The position numbers and the translations under genes were made by a program. A stretch of 64,000 bases of DNA from Candidatus Electrothrix scaldis (lineage in GTDB: Bacteria; Desulfobacterota; Desulfobulbia; Desulfobulbales; Desulfobulbaceae), in NCBI GenBank assembly GCA_033584155.1, contig CP138355.1, positions 3,419,826-3,483,825 on the forward strand, written 5' to 3'. The notes beneath the pieces were generated by a model. That model was not told the DNA's origin. It ran no database searches and saw only the letters and a list, made by a program, of their open reading frames with translations. Shown here piece by piece: positions 24,551 through 33,343 of the stretch (position 1 is its first letter; each line of letters opens with the position of its first letter).

Positions 24551-25617
24551 TTCTCTTCCAAGCCGTTAATAAGAACTTGCGGTTCTCCTTCCTGAGCAGC
24601 AAGGACCTTACCTATCACAAAGGCTTTTTCACCCATTGCCTCAAAATGTTGTATCACGGATTCAACGTCAGCGTCTTTGACCACCGTCATCAACCCGATG
24701 CCCATATTAAAGGTCCGGTACATTTCCGCCTCAGGCACCTCGCCTTTTTCCTGAAGAAAGGAAAAGATCGGTGGTTTCTCCCAACTGTCTTTTTCAATAA
24801 CCGCCCGACAGCCCTTGGGCAGAACCCGGGGGATATTATCAATAAAGCCACCACCGGTGTTATGCACCACACTGTGAAGCGCAAAACGATTCAGGACCCC
24901 GAGCACGCTCCGCACATAGATCCTGGTCGGCTTGATCAGCTCTTCCCCGATGGTGCAGCCCAGTTCTTCCACGCTATCATCTACGCTCAGGCCCAAATCT
25001 TCAAAGATAATCTTACGCACCAATGAGAAGCCGTTGGAGTGCAGACCAGAGGAAGCAAGACCGATAATCTTATTACCCACCCGCACATCACTACCGTCAA
25101 TAATCTTATCACGGTCAGCAATACCCACGGAGAATCCTGCCAGATCATAATCACCAGGCTGATAGAGGCCAGGCATCTCAGCAGTCTCACCACCGATCAG
25201 GGAACAATTGGCCTGCTTGCAGCCTTCCGCAATGCCCTTGACCACATCAGTGGCCACATCAAGATCCAGAGAGGCGCTGGCAAAATAGTCAAGAAAGAAC
25301 AGCGGCTTTGCCCCACTCACAATGATGTCATTCACACACATAGCCACCAAATCAATGCCTATGGTGTCGTGCTTGTTGCAAAGTTGGGCAATTTTTAGTT
25401 TAGTGCCGACACCGTCTGTCGAGGCAATGAGCACAGGATCCTTGCAGTTTGCATTGCCGATGCTGAACAGGCCGGAAAACCCACCGATATCATCAAGCAC
25501 AGTACGACTATGGGTGGAGGATACGATATCTTTAATGCGAGAAACAAAGGCGTTGCCCTTATCGATGTCAACCCCGGCCTCACTGTATTTTGATGCTGCT
25601 GTTTCAGATGCTGTCAT
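24547..25617 (-). CDS. purM: Phosphoribosylformylglycinamidine cyclo-ligase (AIR synthase)
   Basis: A 356-residue enzyme of purine synthesis that closes the imidazole ring of aminoimidazole ribotide using ATP. Family landmarks are YSEAGVDIDKGN at the start, DGVGTKLKIA, CVNDIIVSGAKPLFFLDYFA, LIGGETAEMPG and the late NTGGGFIDNIPRVLP. Length and motif order are normal. It stands alone, without other pur genes next to it. guaB and guaA, which act later in the same pathway, are at 55.8-59.0 kb. Confidence 0.97.
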   Translation of the reverse strand: MTASETAASKYSEAGVDIDKGNAFVSRIKDIVSSTHSRTVLDDIGGFSGLFSIGNANCKDPVLIASTDGVGTKLKIAQLCNKHDTIGIDLVAMCVNDIIVSGAKPLFFLDYFASASLDLDVATDVVKGIAEGCKQANCSLIGGETAEMPGLYQPGDYDLAGFSVGIADRDKIIDGSDVRVGNKIIGLASSGLHSNGFSLVRKIIFEDLGLSVDDSVEELGCTIGEELIKPTRIYVRSVLGVLNRFALHSVVHNTGGGFIDNIPRVLPKGCRAVIEKDSWEKPPIFSFLQEKGEVPEAEMYRTFNMGIGLMTVVKDADVESVIQHFEAMGEKAFVIGKVLAAQEGEPQVLINGLEEN

Positions 25618-25805
25618 TGTTTTGTTTATGCATAGAGTTGAAAGGAGCCCGCAACAATAGAGGTTGCTGATTCAGAGAGTTTTTTCACTTGCGCAACAGT
25701 CCGGGCTGCTGGATAGTTCGAGAATATTACTTTTTTACTGTTGCTTGTCAATATGTTTGTATGAGGATTGCAACAGTGCATTCCATTTGGTATAGGTGGG
25801 TTCCC

Positions 25806-26006
25806 ATGAAGACACTTGTTAGCCTGATCGGCTTGGTTTTAATCCTTGAAGGACTGCCCTACGTGGCCTCTCCAGAGGGGATGCAACGTTGGTTACAGCA
25901 GCTCACAGAGATGCATCCCGGAGGACTGCGAGTCCTGGGAATACTGGCAATGGCCATAGGGCTTCTGCTCTGTTATATCGGCCAGCGCTCTGGCCTGCTG
26001 GGCTGA
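25806..26006 (+). CDS. Small DUF2065-type inner-membrane protein
   Basis: A 66-residue protein with two membrane helices (residues 4-18 and 44-60) joined by a loop containing SPEGMQRWLQQL. This layout, with a LILEGLPYVASPE phrase, fits the DUF2065 family of small membrane proteins, whose members often sit near membrane-protease genes. I start it at ATG 25806, where GGTGGG lies upstream; a longer form starts in sequence with no protein character. It is followed by a palindromic repeat and mgtE. Confidence 0.72.
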   Translation: MKTLVSLIGLVLILEGLPYVASPEGMQRWLQQLTEMHPGGLRVLGILAMAIGLLLCYIGQRSGLLG

Positions 26007-26037
26007 AGAACAACACTATTTTTTATAGGGACTCTTT

Positions 26038-26108
26038 GTAGGGGCAGGCCCCTGTGCCTGCCCGTTTACCCCAAAATATGCAGGGCGAACACAGGGGCTT
26101 GCCCCTCC
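26038..26108. repeat. Intergenic palindromic repeat (copy B of the GTAGGGGC family)
   Basis: A left arm GTAGGGGCAGGCCCCTGTG and a right arm whose complement is GGAGGGGCAAGCCCCTGTG flank a centre of about 20 bases. The inner arms are CCTGCCC and GGGCGAACAC. It can fold into a long hairpin between the DUF2065 gene and mgtE. Copies A (8341-8448) and C (57286-57361) share the same ends. Confidence 0.8.
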
Positions 26109-26163
26109 AGATACCCGCAACAAGGTATTTCTTGTCATCTGCCCTCCAGCTGAGGTTGAATAT

Positions 26164-27546
26164 ATGGAAAAAACAGCAAAACGTGAAATGATCGGTTTTG
26201 AAGGTAAGGTTCTGCTGGATACCCTGCGCCGCCTCCACCGCAAAGGGGCAACAGAGAACCTGCTCAAGCTGATCCTCAAGACACACCCTGCTGATCTTGC
26301 CTGGGTTTTCCGTTCCCTGCCTCCGGCTGACCGCAAAAAGCTCTTTGAAATCATAGCGAACACCGAGCTGGTCGCTGACTTCTTCAGTGAGCTGGACGAT
26401 GCCATCATTGTTGAGCTGGCCGAAGACCTGACCCCGATTTTTCTTGCCGAAGTTATCAGCCAGATGGCCCCGGATGATGCAGCAGACATGCTGGACATCA
26501 TCCCCCACGCATTGGCTGCTGATGTTCGGAAACACATGGAACGGGCTGACCGGGACGAACTTGAGGAGCTGCTCAAGTACGATCCAGAAACAGCCGGTGG
26601 TATTATGTCCCCGGACTTCATGTACCTGGATGAAAATCTGACTGTGGAAGAGGCCATTAAAAAGGTCCAGAAGCGCAGCGAAGATAAGGAGATGGTCTTT
26701 TATCTCTATATCACCCACGGTGACGGACACCTAACCGGGGTCCTCTCCCTACGGGAACTCCTCCTCCATCCCATGCATCGGCAGCTGAAAAACATCATGA
26801 ATCACCCGGTGATTTCAGTGACCACAGATACGGACCAGAGCGAGGTGGCCCATATTGTTTCGCAGTATAATCTGCTGGCCATCCCGGTTGTGGATGCCAC
26901 TTTTAAGCTGATCGGTATTATTACCGTGGATGACGTTATTGACGTTATCCGGGAAGAGGCCACCGAAGACTTTCTCCAGATGGCCGGTGCCGGTAAAGAT
27001 AACGAGATCCTCCTCAAGCCCCTGCATCAAAAAATTCTCCTCCGAGCCCCCTGGCTCTTTGCCTCCTGGATCGGCGGGATAGCGGCCATGTTTATCATCA
27101 ACGGCTTTGAGCATGAATTACAAAAGGTGCTGGCCCTGGCCTCTTTTATCCCCATCATCGCAGGGATGGGAGGAAATATTGCAACCCAGTCCAGTACCAT
27201 CGTGGTGCGGGGTATGGCGACCGGGCGGGTCAATATGCCCCAGTTTTTTCAAATTGTTGGACGTGAGGCCTTGGTCGGTATTGTTTTGGGCCTCATCTTC
27301 GGTATTCTTCTCGGCCTGATGGCCTCGTTTCAATACGCAGCCTCTGCCTATCTCGGTATCGTTGTAGGGCTCTCGGTTTGCATCGTTATGATCATGGCGG
27401 CCAGCCTGGGCACGATGATCCCCATGCTTCTCAAGCGCTTTCATGTCGATGCGGCCATTGCCACCGGTCCCTTTATCACCACCTCCATTGATGTCCTTGG
27501 TATCAGTCTCTACTTTTCCGTTGCTAAATACATGCTAAAAATCTAA
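26164..27546 (+). CDS. mgtE: Magnesium transporter MgtE
   Basis: A 460-residue inner-membrane Mg2+ channel. The N-terminal superhelical domain (residues 1-130, for example PADLAWVFRSLPP and DDAADMLDIIP) and tandem CBS domains (about 130-255, with GIITVDDVIDV) form the cytoplasmic Mg2+ gate. The channel domain has five helices, with the pore motif PIIAGMGGNIATQ (about residues 338-350). All domains are complete. MgtE closes when cytoplasmic Mg2+ is high through the CBS domains. The DegS-like protease gene starts 20 bases downstream, so they may be co-transcribed. Confidence 0.95.
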   Translation: MEKTAKREMIGFEGKVLLDTLRRLHRKGATENLLKLILKTHPADLAWVFRSLPPADRKKLFEIIANTELVADFFSELDDAIIVELAEDLTPIFLAEVISQMAPDDAADMLDIIPHALAADVRKHMERADRDELEELLKYDPETAGGIMSPDFMYLDENLTVEEAIKKVQKRSEDKEMVFYLYITHGDGHLTGVLSLRELLLHPMHRQLKNIMNHPVISVTTDTDQSEVAHIVSQYNLLAIPVVDATFKLIGIITVDDVIDVIREEATEDFLQMAGAGKDNEILLKPLHQKILLRAPWLFASWIGGIAAMFIINGFEHELQKVLALASFIPIIAGMGGNIATQSSTIVVRGMATGRVNMPQFFQIVGREALVGIVLGLIFGILLGLMASFQYAASAYLGIVVGLSVCIVMIMAASLGTMIPMLLKRFHVDAAIATGPFITTSIDVLGISLYFSVAKYMLKI

Positions 27547-27566
27547 AAATCTGAACATCTCTGACC

Positions 27567-28712
27567 ATGCGCTCTTTTCGATCTCCCTTCCGGGGCGGTA
27601 ATTCCCTGCCCCTGTTCCTGCTCATCCTTGCCGTTCTCTATCTCCTCTTCCATACCTTTAACCCAGGAGTCACTCGGCACGACCGACTTGACCATACTGC
27701 CGAGTCCAGACCGGTCACGGCACGGGGGGATCTGGCGGAGGATGAAAAAAACACCATTGCCGTGTTCCGGGAGACCTCGCCCTCGGTGGTCTATATCACC
27801 ACCATTGAGCTGCAACGTAATCTCTTCACCCTAAATGTCTACGAGATTCCCAAGGGGACCGGGTCCGGTTTTATCTGGGATAATAAGGGCCGAATAGTGA
27901 CCAATTACCACGTCATTGCCGATGCCGGTCGCATTGAGGTGACCCTGGCAGATCATACAACCTGGAAGGCAACCCTGGTGGGCACGGCCCCGGATCGTGA
28001 CCTGGCCGTGCTCCAAATCGCCGCTCCTGCTGAGAAACTGCGCCCCATTATGGTTGGCGAGTCGGAAAATCTCATCGTCGGGCAAAAGGTCTTTGCCATA
28101 GGCAATCCCTTTGGCCTGGATCAAACCCTAACCACCGGAGTGGTCAGTGCTCTGGGCCGGGAAATGCGCTCCATGACCAACCGTACTATCCATAACGTTA
28201 TCCAGACTGACGCAGCTATTAATCCGGGCAACTCCGGCGGTCCCTTACTGGACAGCGCCGGTCGCCTCATCGGGGTGAACACTATGATCTATACGCCATC
28301 TGGAGGAAGATCTGGAATGGGTTTTAACGTAGGCATAGGCTTTGCTGTCCCGGTCCATGAGGTCAACCGGGTGGTGCCCCAGATTATCCGCCACGGCAAG
28401 ATGGTCCGCCCCGGCCTGGGCATCAGTATTGCCCCGGAAAACGTCATCCGTGACCTGAATCTGGACGGCATCCTGATCCTCAATGTGGTTTCCGGTTCCT
28501 CAGCGGAAAAGGCGGGCCTGCGCGGGACCAAGCAGGTCTGGGGTGGTTTGATCCTGGGGGATATCATCCTCGGGGTAAATGGCGTGCGTATCACCGATTA
28601 TAATCAGCTCCGGGATGAGGTGGAGAAATATAACGTCGGCGACTCGGTCACCCTGACCCTGCTACGGGATAACCGTCAGGTAGATATCGATGTGGTGCTG
28701 GAGGCGATGTAA
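27567..28712 (+). CDS. Membrane-anchored trypsin-like serine protease with one PDZ domain (DegS/HtrA type)
   Basis: A 381-residue protease. One membrane helix (residues 14-30) anchors it, leaving the catalytic domain in the periplasm. The triad is visible: His 115 in TNYHVI, Asp 145 in DRDLAVL and Ser 223 in GNSGGPLL. A single PDZ domain follows (about 275-375, with RPGLGI and GDIILGVNG), as in DegS and unlike the two PDZ domains of DegP. Such proteases sense misfolded outer-membrane proteins or degrade them. Its stop is followed after 32 bases by a stranded copy of the antiporter gene start. Confidence 0.9.
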   Translation: MRSFRSPFRGGNSLPLFLLILAVLYLLFHTFNPGVTRHDRLDHTAESRPVTARGDLAEDEKNTIAVFRETSPSVVYITTIELQRNLFTLNVYEIPKGTGSGFIWDNKGRIVTNYHVIADAGRIEVTLADHTTWKATLVGTAPDRDLAVLQIAAPAEKLRPIMVGESENLIVGQKVFAIGNPFGLDQTLTTGVVSALGREMRSMTNRTIHNVIQTDAAINPGNSGGPLLDSAGRLIGVNTMIYTPSGGRSGMGFNVGIGFAVPVHEVNRVVPQIIRHGKMVRPGLGISIAPENVIRDLNLDGILILNVVSGSSAEKAGLRGTKQVWGGLILGDIILGVNGVRITDYNQLRDEVEKYNVGDSVTLTLLRDNRQVDIDVVLEAM

Positions 28713-28744
28713 AGCCATTCTACTTGGAACCGGACCCGCCTGTT

Positions 28745-28816
28745 ATGATATACGACGCCACCTTCGGTATAGCCGTTCTCTTAGGCACCGACCTCGCGGT
28801 TGCCAAGCTAGCCCAA
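28745..28816 (+). pseudogene. Stranded 72-bp copy of the antiporter gene start (copy 1)
   Basis: From ATGATATACGACGCC onwards, 68 of 72 bases match the first 72 bases of the cation/proton antiporter gene at 31018. The four differences fall in four codons, three at third positions and one Gly to Asp. The match ends abruptly after GCCCAA. It lies 32 bases after the protease stop, where the antiporter gene would be expected if nothing had been inserted. Confidence 0.85.
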
Positions 28817-28922
28817 GCCATGAGAACGCATTTCTTCTTTGTATGATTTTGTTGCACACAACCCGCCTTACGCAACTGCTCAGGCGTAAAGCACGCTACT
28901 ATTTGTACGAACAAAGAACAAT

Positions 28923-29354
28923 ATGACTGATTCAAAAATAAAATATTTTCGACGCGATCAAACAAAGGGGATAACAGCTCCTGACCTTTCTAAGGATTGC
29001 ACCTATGCTGAACATATTGTGCGTGCAAGAGGAAAACGAACCCGATTTACAAGCGTCTCTCTTGATAAGAGTAAAATCGACGACTTCGGACCACAACTCT
29101 TTTCTTTGTTGAAAAATTCAGTGGATAATGACGGGCACGGAGTTGTAGAGCATGAAGAACTCTTAAAAAGCCTGAGAGAAGCGGCACTGTCCAGTGAAAA
29201 AGGTGAGCGAGCCAGAGCTATACAGGCTCAGCGATATGCAAAGCGACGCCTTGAATGTCTGATAAACTGGAACTGTTCTATTGATAACATAGAAAAAAAG
29301 AACCTTATCACTTGGGCGTTCAACTATATTCAAAAATATTTTCGGAAGGCATAA
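28923..29354 (+). CDS. Unknown cargo protein with EF-hand-like loop
   Basis: A 143-residue soluble protein, basic at both ends, that I cannot assign. Residues about 70-81 read DNDGHGVVEHEE, which satisfies the EF-hand calcium-loop pattern (acidic or polar at 1, 3 and 5, Gly at 6, hydrophobic at 8, Glu at 12), but only one loop is present. The rest is helical, for example LLKSLREAALSSEKGERARA. It ends one base before the next gene, so the pair is an operon. The region is AT-rich and lies between two stranded copies of the antiporter start. Confidence 0.65.
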   Translation: MTDSKIKYFRRDQTKGITAPDLSKDCTYAEHIVRARGKRTRFTSVSLDKSKIDDFGPQLFSLLKNSVDNDGHGVVEHEELLKSLREAALSSEKGERARAIQAQRYAKRRLECLINWNCSIDNIEKKNLITWAFNYIQKYFRKA

Positions 29355-29355
29355 C

Positions 29356-30168
29356 ATGGATAAACTCTATAGCTGCCGAAATTGTATTCACAATGGCGGA
29401 CAAAGTTTATTAATTGGTAGAGGAGACGGATTTTGCATAAAACATGATTCTGTTCTCTTTCATCCTTCGCGAACGACGTGCAAGTATCTCCACAGAAAAG
29501 ACCTTCCTTATCTTGTCGTAGACGAGGGACTGCGGGAACATGCAAGTGAGTTTGCAGGGTTCTCGGCAATGGCTGACCTGATAACCCATGAGCCGATTCC
29601 CCGCCTTCGCTATAGTGAAAAATTCGCTTGGGAACGACGGCAATTTGATGCTGTCAACCAAAGTCTGGCCCAGTATCACAAAACAAACCCGACCTGGATT
29701 TTTCTGCAGGCGATGTCCGGCGGTATAGATGGCCGCCGCAGCCTGGCCCACGCATCTATCGTTAGACGATATATGAACAACTGCGGCACATGGGTAAGCT
29801 CGTATCGTTTCATTCTCGGGATTATCCAGGAACTTGCAGTCAGTCCTGTGTTTAACGATACAGATCTCAATGATGAAGATGAAGAAATCGGGGACTATCT
29901 TCACGATGAGGCCGGTTGGGATGTGTTTTTTACACGGTTAGCCGGAATTCAGGAATACGGTTTTCATTCAGGCATAGAGGATCTTATGTGGGCTTCGGAT
30001 CACTTGAATGGTGCATTGGTCAATTTAGACTGGTTAGAATTACAAAATGAATTGAATGAACGAAGAGAAGAGTGGACTAATATGGTCGTTGAGCATGCAA
30101 GTAAGGAGGGTAAATTTTTCACTGTGGAGGAGTCTCATGAAGCATCGAATGAACGGCCTCAATTTTAG
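29356..30168 (+). CDS. Unknown cargo protein with N-terminal Cys cluster
   Basis: A 270-residue soluble protein of no family known to me. The first 50 residues hold four Cys, in CRNCIHNGG, GFCIKHD and TTCKYL, which could bind zinc or an iron-sulfur cluster. The remainder is helical and acidic, with repeated Trp/Tyr (WERRQFD, TWIFLQAMSGG, GWDVFFTRLAG and MWASDHLNGA). No membrane segment. It is tightly coupled to the gene at 28923-29354. The AT-rich sequence and flanking repeats suggest a mobile cassette, possibly with a defence role, which is conjecture. Confidence 0.65.
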   Translation: MDKLYSCRNCIHNGGQSLLIGRGDGFCIKHDSVLFHPSRTTCKYLHRKDLPYLVVDEGLREHASEFAGFSAMADLITHEPIPRLRYSEKFAWERRQFDAVNQSLAQYHKTNPTWIFLQAMSGGIDGRRSLAHASIVRRYMNNCGTWVSSYRFILGIIQELAVSPVFNDTDLNDEDEEIGDYLHDEAGWDVFFTRLAGIQEYGFHSGIEDLMWASDHLNGALVNLDWLELQNELNERREEWTNMVVEHASKEGKFFTVEESHEASNERPQF

Positions 30169-30303
30169 ATTATCATCCCTCCCCGCCAAACACTCATCAT
30201 TTAAACGCCCTGATTTTTCTCAGAATCCCTACACTCAGCAGCATTATTTTGAGCATCATTACAAAATAACGTTGCGTTCCTGGCCTGATATTTTTTCTTT
30301 TCT

Positions 30304-30345
30304 ATGATATACGACGCCACCTTCGACATAGCCGTCCTTTTGGGC
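30304..30345 (+). pseudogene. Stranded copy of the antiporter gene start (copy 2)
   Basis: The first 22 bases from ATGATATACGACGCC are identical to the antiporter start at 31018, after which differences accumulate (mostly in third codon positions) and the match ends near GGGCAAG. It lies between the unknown two-gene cassette and the toxin-antitoxin module. Confidence 0.75.
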
Positions 30346-30383
30346 AAGATTGACATCCTGTAATCGTTCGACTACACTTGTTC

Positions 30384-30680
30384 ATGTACACGGTTAAAAC
30401 ACTTCCCGAATTTGACAAATGGCTGAACAGCCTGAAAGACCGCATGACAAAACAGAGGTTGAGTGTTCGTCTGCGTAAAGCCACACTTGGTAATCTCGGT
30501 GATGTGAAGCCGGTCGGGGACGGTGTTTATGAAATGCGCGAGTATTTTGGGCCAGGCTGGCGTATGTACTATGCCAAACGAGGAGAAACGTTGATTATGA
30601 TGCTTGGTGGCGGGGACAAAGGATCACAAAAAACCGACATCGCCACAGCCAAGCAGCGCAACAGCATGCTGGAGGACTAA
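30384..30680 (+). CDS. RelE/HigB-like toxin (addiction-module killer protein)
   Basis: A 98-residue protein of the RelE/ParE superfamily subgroup often called killer protein (COG3657-like). Typical phrases are FDKWLNSLKD, LGNLGDVKPVGDGVYEMR, WRMYYAKRG and MMLGGGDKGSQ. Toxins of this fold usually cut mRNA on the ribosome. The antitoxin gene starts one base after its stop, in the toxin-first order usual for HigBA. ATG 30384 is chosen; a TTG two codons earlier is unlikely. Confidence 0.88.
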   Translation: MYTVKTLPEFDKWLNSLKDRMTKQRLSVRLRKATLGNLGDVKPVGDGVYEMREYFGPGWRMYYAKRGETLIMMLGGGDKGSQKTDIATAKQRNSMLED

Positions 30681-30681
30681 C

Positions 30682-30999
30682 ATGAGCAGAAAAAGAAAGG
30701 TTGCTGATCTAGCTGATTTTGATTCGGCAAAATTCCTGCAAGATGATGAAGATATTGCCGCTTACCTCACAATCGTGATCGGGGAAAACGATCCTTCCCT
30801 TCTGGCCGCTGCTTTGGGGGATATCGCACGAGCCAAAGGAATGACGGAAATAGCTAAATCCACCGGAATAACCCGTGAAGCCTTGTATAAAGCGCTTAGA
30901 CCGAATGCCAAACCCCGATTTGACACAATCAACCGAGTATGCGCAGCCCTCGGGGTTCGCTTGGTCGCCGAACCTGCTCGCCCTCAGGGAGCGTCCTAA
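30682..30999 (+). CDS. HigA-like antitoxin with helix-turn-helix
   Basis: A 105-residue addiction-module antidote of the COG3636 type. The N-terminal part (residues 12-45) would bind the toxin. The C-terminal helix-turn-helix is seen in MTEIAKSTGITREALYKAL, followed by FDTINRVCAALGVRLV. GGAGG lies ten bases before the ATG. It ends 18 bases before the antiporter ATG, so the module sits directly in that gene's upstream region. Confidence 0.88.
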   Translation: MSRKRKVADLADFDSAKFLQDDEDIAAYLTIVIGENDPSLLAAALGDIARAKGMTEIAKSTGITREALYKALRPNAKPRFDTINRVCAALGVRLVAEPARPQGAS

Positions 31000-31017
31000 A
31001 AAGACGCTTTACTTTTA

Positions 31018-33141
31018 ATGATATACGACGCCACCTTCGGTATAGCCGTTCTCTTAGGCACCGGCCTTGCTGTTGCCAAGCTTGCCCAAATGCTGCGCCT
31101 CCCCTCGGTGACCGGTTTCATCCTGGCGGGCCTGCTCCTGGGAGAATCAGGTCTTGGCCTTATGACCACTGACCTGCTCGGTCACCAACTGGATCATTTC
31201 ACCAGCATCGCCCTGATGCTCATCGCCTTTGGTATTGGTGAACACGTGGAGCTTCGGCGTCTTGACGGCATGAGAAAAAACGTCGCCTATATAGCCCTGC
31301 TCCAGGCCTTGGTCGGGTTCACCGTGGTCATGCTTGTCACCCTGTACATCACATGGTTGACCTCCGGTACCGGAAAAATAACCCTCCATCAGGTTATTCT
31401 CTCCATACTGTTAGGAGCCATCTCCGTTGCCACGGCCCCAGCCACCATTTTACATGTTATTCGCGAGCTGGGCGCCAGAGGTCCGAAGACCTCAACCCTC
31501 TTAGCCGTTGTGGCAGCAACCGATGCCATCGCCATTATGGTCTTTGGCATAGCGGTCTCCACGGCCCATAATCTCGCAGGTACGGAAGGGCTTTCCCTTT
31601 CCTCCCTGCTCTTCTGCCTCTATGAAATCGGCGGCTCCCTGCTTGTCGGCATACTCACCGGCCTCATCATTGACAAGGCGCTAGACAAGCTCCATAATAA
31701 CGGAGAAATGCTCACCGCTGGCTTGGCCCTGCTCCTCCTCTGCGGCGAGCTCACCCGCCAGCTCCACCTCTCCTCTCTGCTGGCCGGGATGATAGCCGGT
31801 TTTGTCATGATTAACCGGGCTGAGCGGGATGTCCGTCTTTTTCGCATTATTAACGGATTTGAACCCCCTATCTATGTCCTTTTTTTCACCCTGGCCGGGG
31901 TTCACCTGGACCTCTCTGCCCTCAAACTGGCAGGTTGGGTGGGTATAACCTATTTCCTCGCCCGCATTATCGGCAAATATTGCGGAAGCTGGCTCGGTGC
32001 CTACCTCTCCGGAGCAACAAAACATGTCCGTAATTACCTCGGCCTCTCACTTATTCCCCAGGCCGGTGTGGCTATCGGCTTTGTTTTCATGGTCAGCACA
32101 GACCCCAAGCTGGCGGACTGGTCCTCAACCATCACCCCTGTGGTGCTGGCCGGGGTGGTCCTTGCCGAGCTCTGTGGCCCTGTACTGGTCAGGATAACTA
32201 TGGAAAAAGCCGGAGAAATTAATCAGGGCCTCGCACGCAAACAACCTGGATCATTCCTTACCCGCCTCTTTAGCGCCAAGAACTCGCAAGGGGAAAACCT
32301 ATCTCTGGAGCCCTGGTCTCTCGGTGAGATACAGCCACCAGCCTCACCCATCGGGGTAGTTGTGGTAGGAACCTGGCATTTTGCCACCGCCAGAGCCCTA
32401 ACCCGAGTCGCCACCATCCTGGCCCATCATTTTGATGCCCTGCCCTTAACGGTGCGGGCACGAGAAAAAGAGGAAGAAAAACTCAGCGAGGAAAAGCTCA
32501 GAGATCTCTTCTTACCAGAGACCGACGAGGCATCGCTTCTGGGTTATCCTATACAAACAGAGGTTCTGTACGATAAACGGGCCACAGCTCTTATTGCTGC
32601 AACCCAAAAACATAATGCCAAAGCCCTGGTCCTGGGCTATCCTATCAGCAGGGCCCCGCTCAAATTTCAGCGTGTCCTTGATCCGGTTTCCTCTGCTGTC
32701 CACTGCCCGATTATTGCGGTTCGCTTTGTCGGAACAATGACCTGGGAACGAATCCTGATCCCCTTTATTCAAAAAGAAGAGCTGAAAACCTTGCTGCCCA
32801 TTATTGAGGCCATGATAACCTCCTGCCACCCCCAACTGACCTTTCAGCAGCTCCTCTTTGCCGATAGCACCCCGGACGAGATTCGGAGCACGGAAAAAAA
32901 GCTGGAGAGTTGGGCCAATTCAACGGTCTATGATGCAGATTCCATCCGCTGCCTTGCTGAGGCCTCGGAATCCCCCCTGGAATCCATCCTCAGGGAAGCC
33001 CGCTATCATGACCTGATTATTATGACAGCCTCTGAACTCAAGGGTATGAAACGGTGTATCCTGGGTTCACTGGCCAATGTGGTGGTCGAAAACTGCAAAA
33101 ATCCGGTCTTTGTTGTCTATCCCGGGAAAGCAAAAGATTGA
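31018..33141 (+). CDS. CPA2-family cation/proton antiporter with C-terminal UspA-like region
   Basis: A 707-residue inner-membrane transporter. About 12 membrane helices cover residues 1-395, with family phrases GFILAGLLLGESGLG, LLGAISVATAPA and LSLIPQAGVAIG. The C-terminal 290 residues look like two universal-stress-protein-like domains (VVVGTWHFATARAL, ALVLGYPI and DLIIMTASE) instead of the usual TrkA-N domain. It probably exchanges Na+ or K+ for protons, with gating by the cytoplasmic domains. No ribosome-binding site is obvious before ATG 31018. Its first 72 bases occur again upstream (28745 and, in part, 30304). Confidence 0.88.
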   Translation: MIYDATFGIAVLLGTGLAVAKLAQMLRLPSVTGFILAGLLLGESGLGLMTTDLLGHQLDHFTSIALMLIAFGIGEHVELRRLDGMRKNVAYIALLQALVGFTVVMLVTLYITWLTSGTGKITLHQVILSILLGAISVATAPATILHVIRELGARGPKTSTLLAVVAATDAIAIMVFGIAVSTAHNLAGTEGLSLSSLLFCLYEIGGSLLVGILTGLIIDKALDKLHNNGEMLTAGLALLLLCGELTRQLHLSSLLAGMIAGFVMINRAERDVRLFRIINGFEPPIYVLFFTLAGVHLDLSALKLAGWVGITYFLARIIGKYCGSWLGAYLSGATKHVRNYLGLSLIPQAGVAIGFVFMVSTDPKLADWSSTITPVVLAGVVLAELCGPVLVRITMEKAGEINQGLARKQPGSFLTRLFSAKNSQGENLSLEPWSLGEIQPPASPIGVVVVGTWHFATARALTRVATILAHHFDALPLTVRAREKEEEKLSEEKLRDLFLPETDEASLLGYPIQTEVLYDKRATALIAATQKHNAKALVLGYPISRAPLKFQRVLDPVSSAVHCPIIAVRFVGTMTWERILIPFIQKEELKTLLPIIEAMITSCHPQLTFQQLLFADSTPDEIRSTEKKLESWANSTVYDADSIRCLAEASESPLESILREARYHDLIIMTASELKGMKRCILGSLANVVVENCKNPVFVVYPGKAKD

Positions 33142-33343
33142 ACTGAAAGACACTTTATCTCAAATAAATACAACACGATCTTTTTAAAAAAAGCTAAGGG
33201 GAATTATCCACTTCCCTGCGGGCACAACAAGCCCTCCCCTCTGATATAACACTATTTTTTTATTGACTCCCTTTCCCTGCCGTGGTTCTGTAATACAGAA
33301 AAAGGCCTGTCATCATAACACCATCTCACCATAATGTTCTGTT

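Noticed and set aside
30056-30307. An 83-codon frame overlapping the end of the unknown Cys-cluster gene
   Set aside because: Most of it is an alternative frame of that gene and the tail runs into the stranded antiporter copy.
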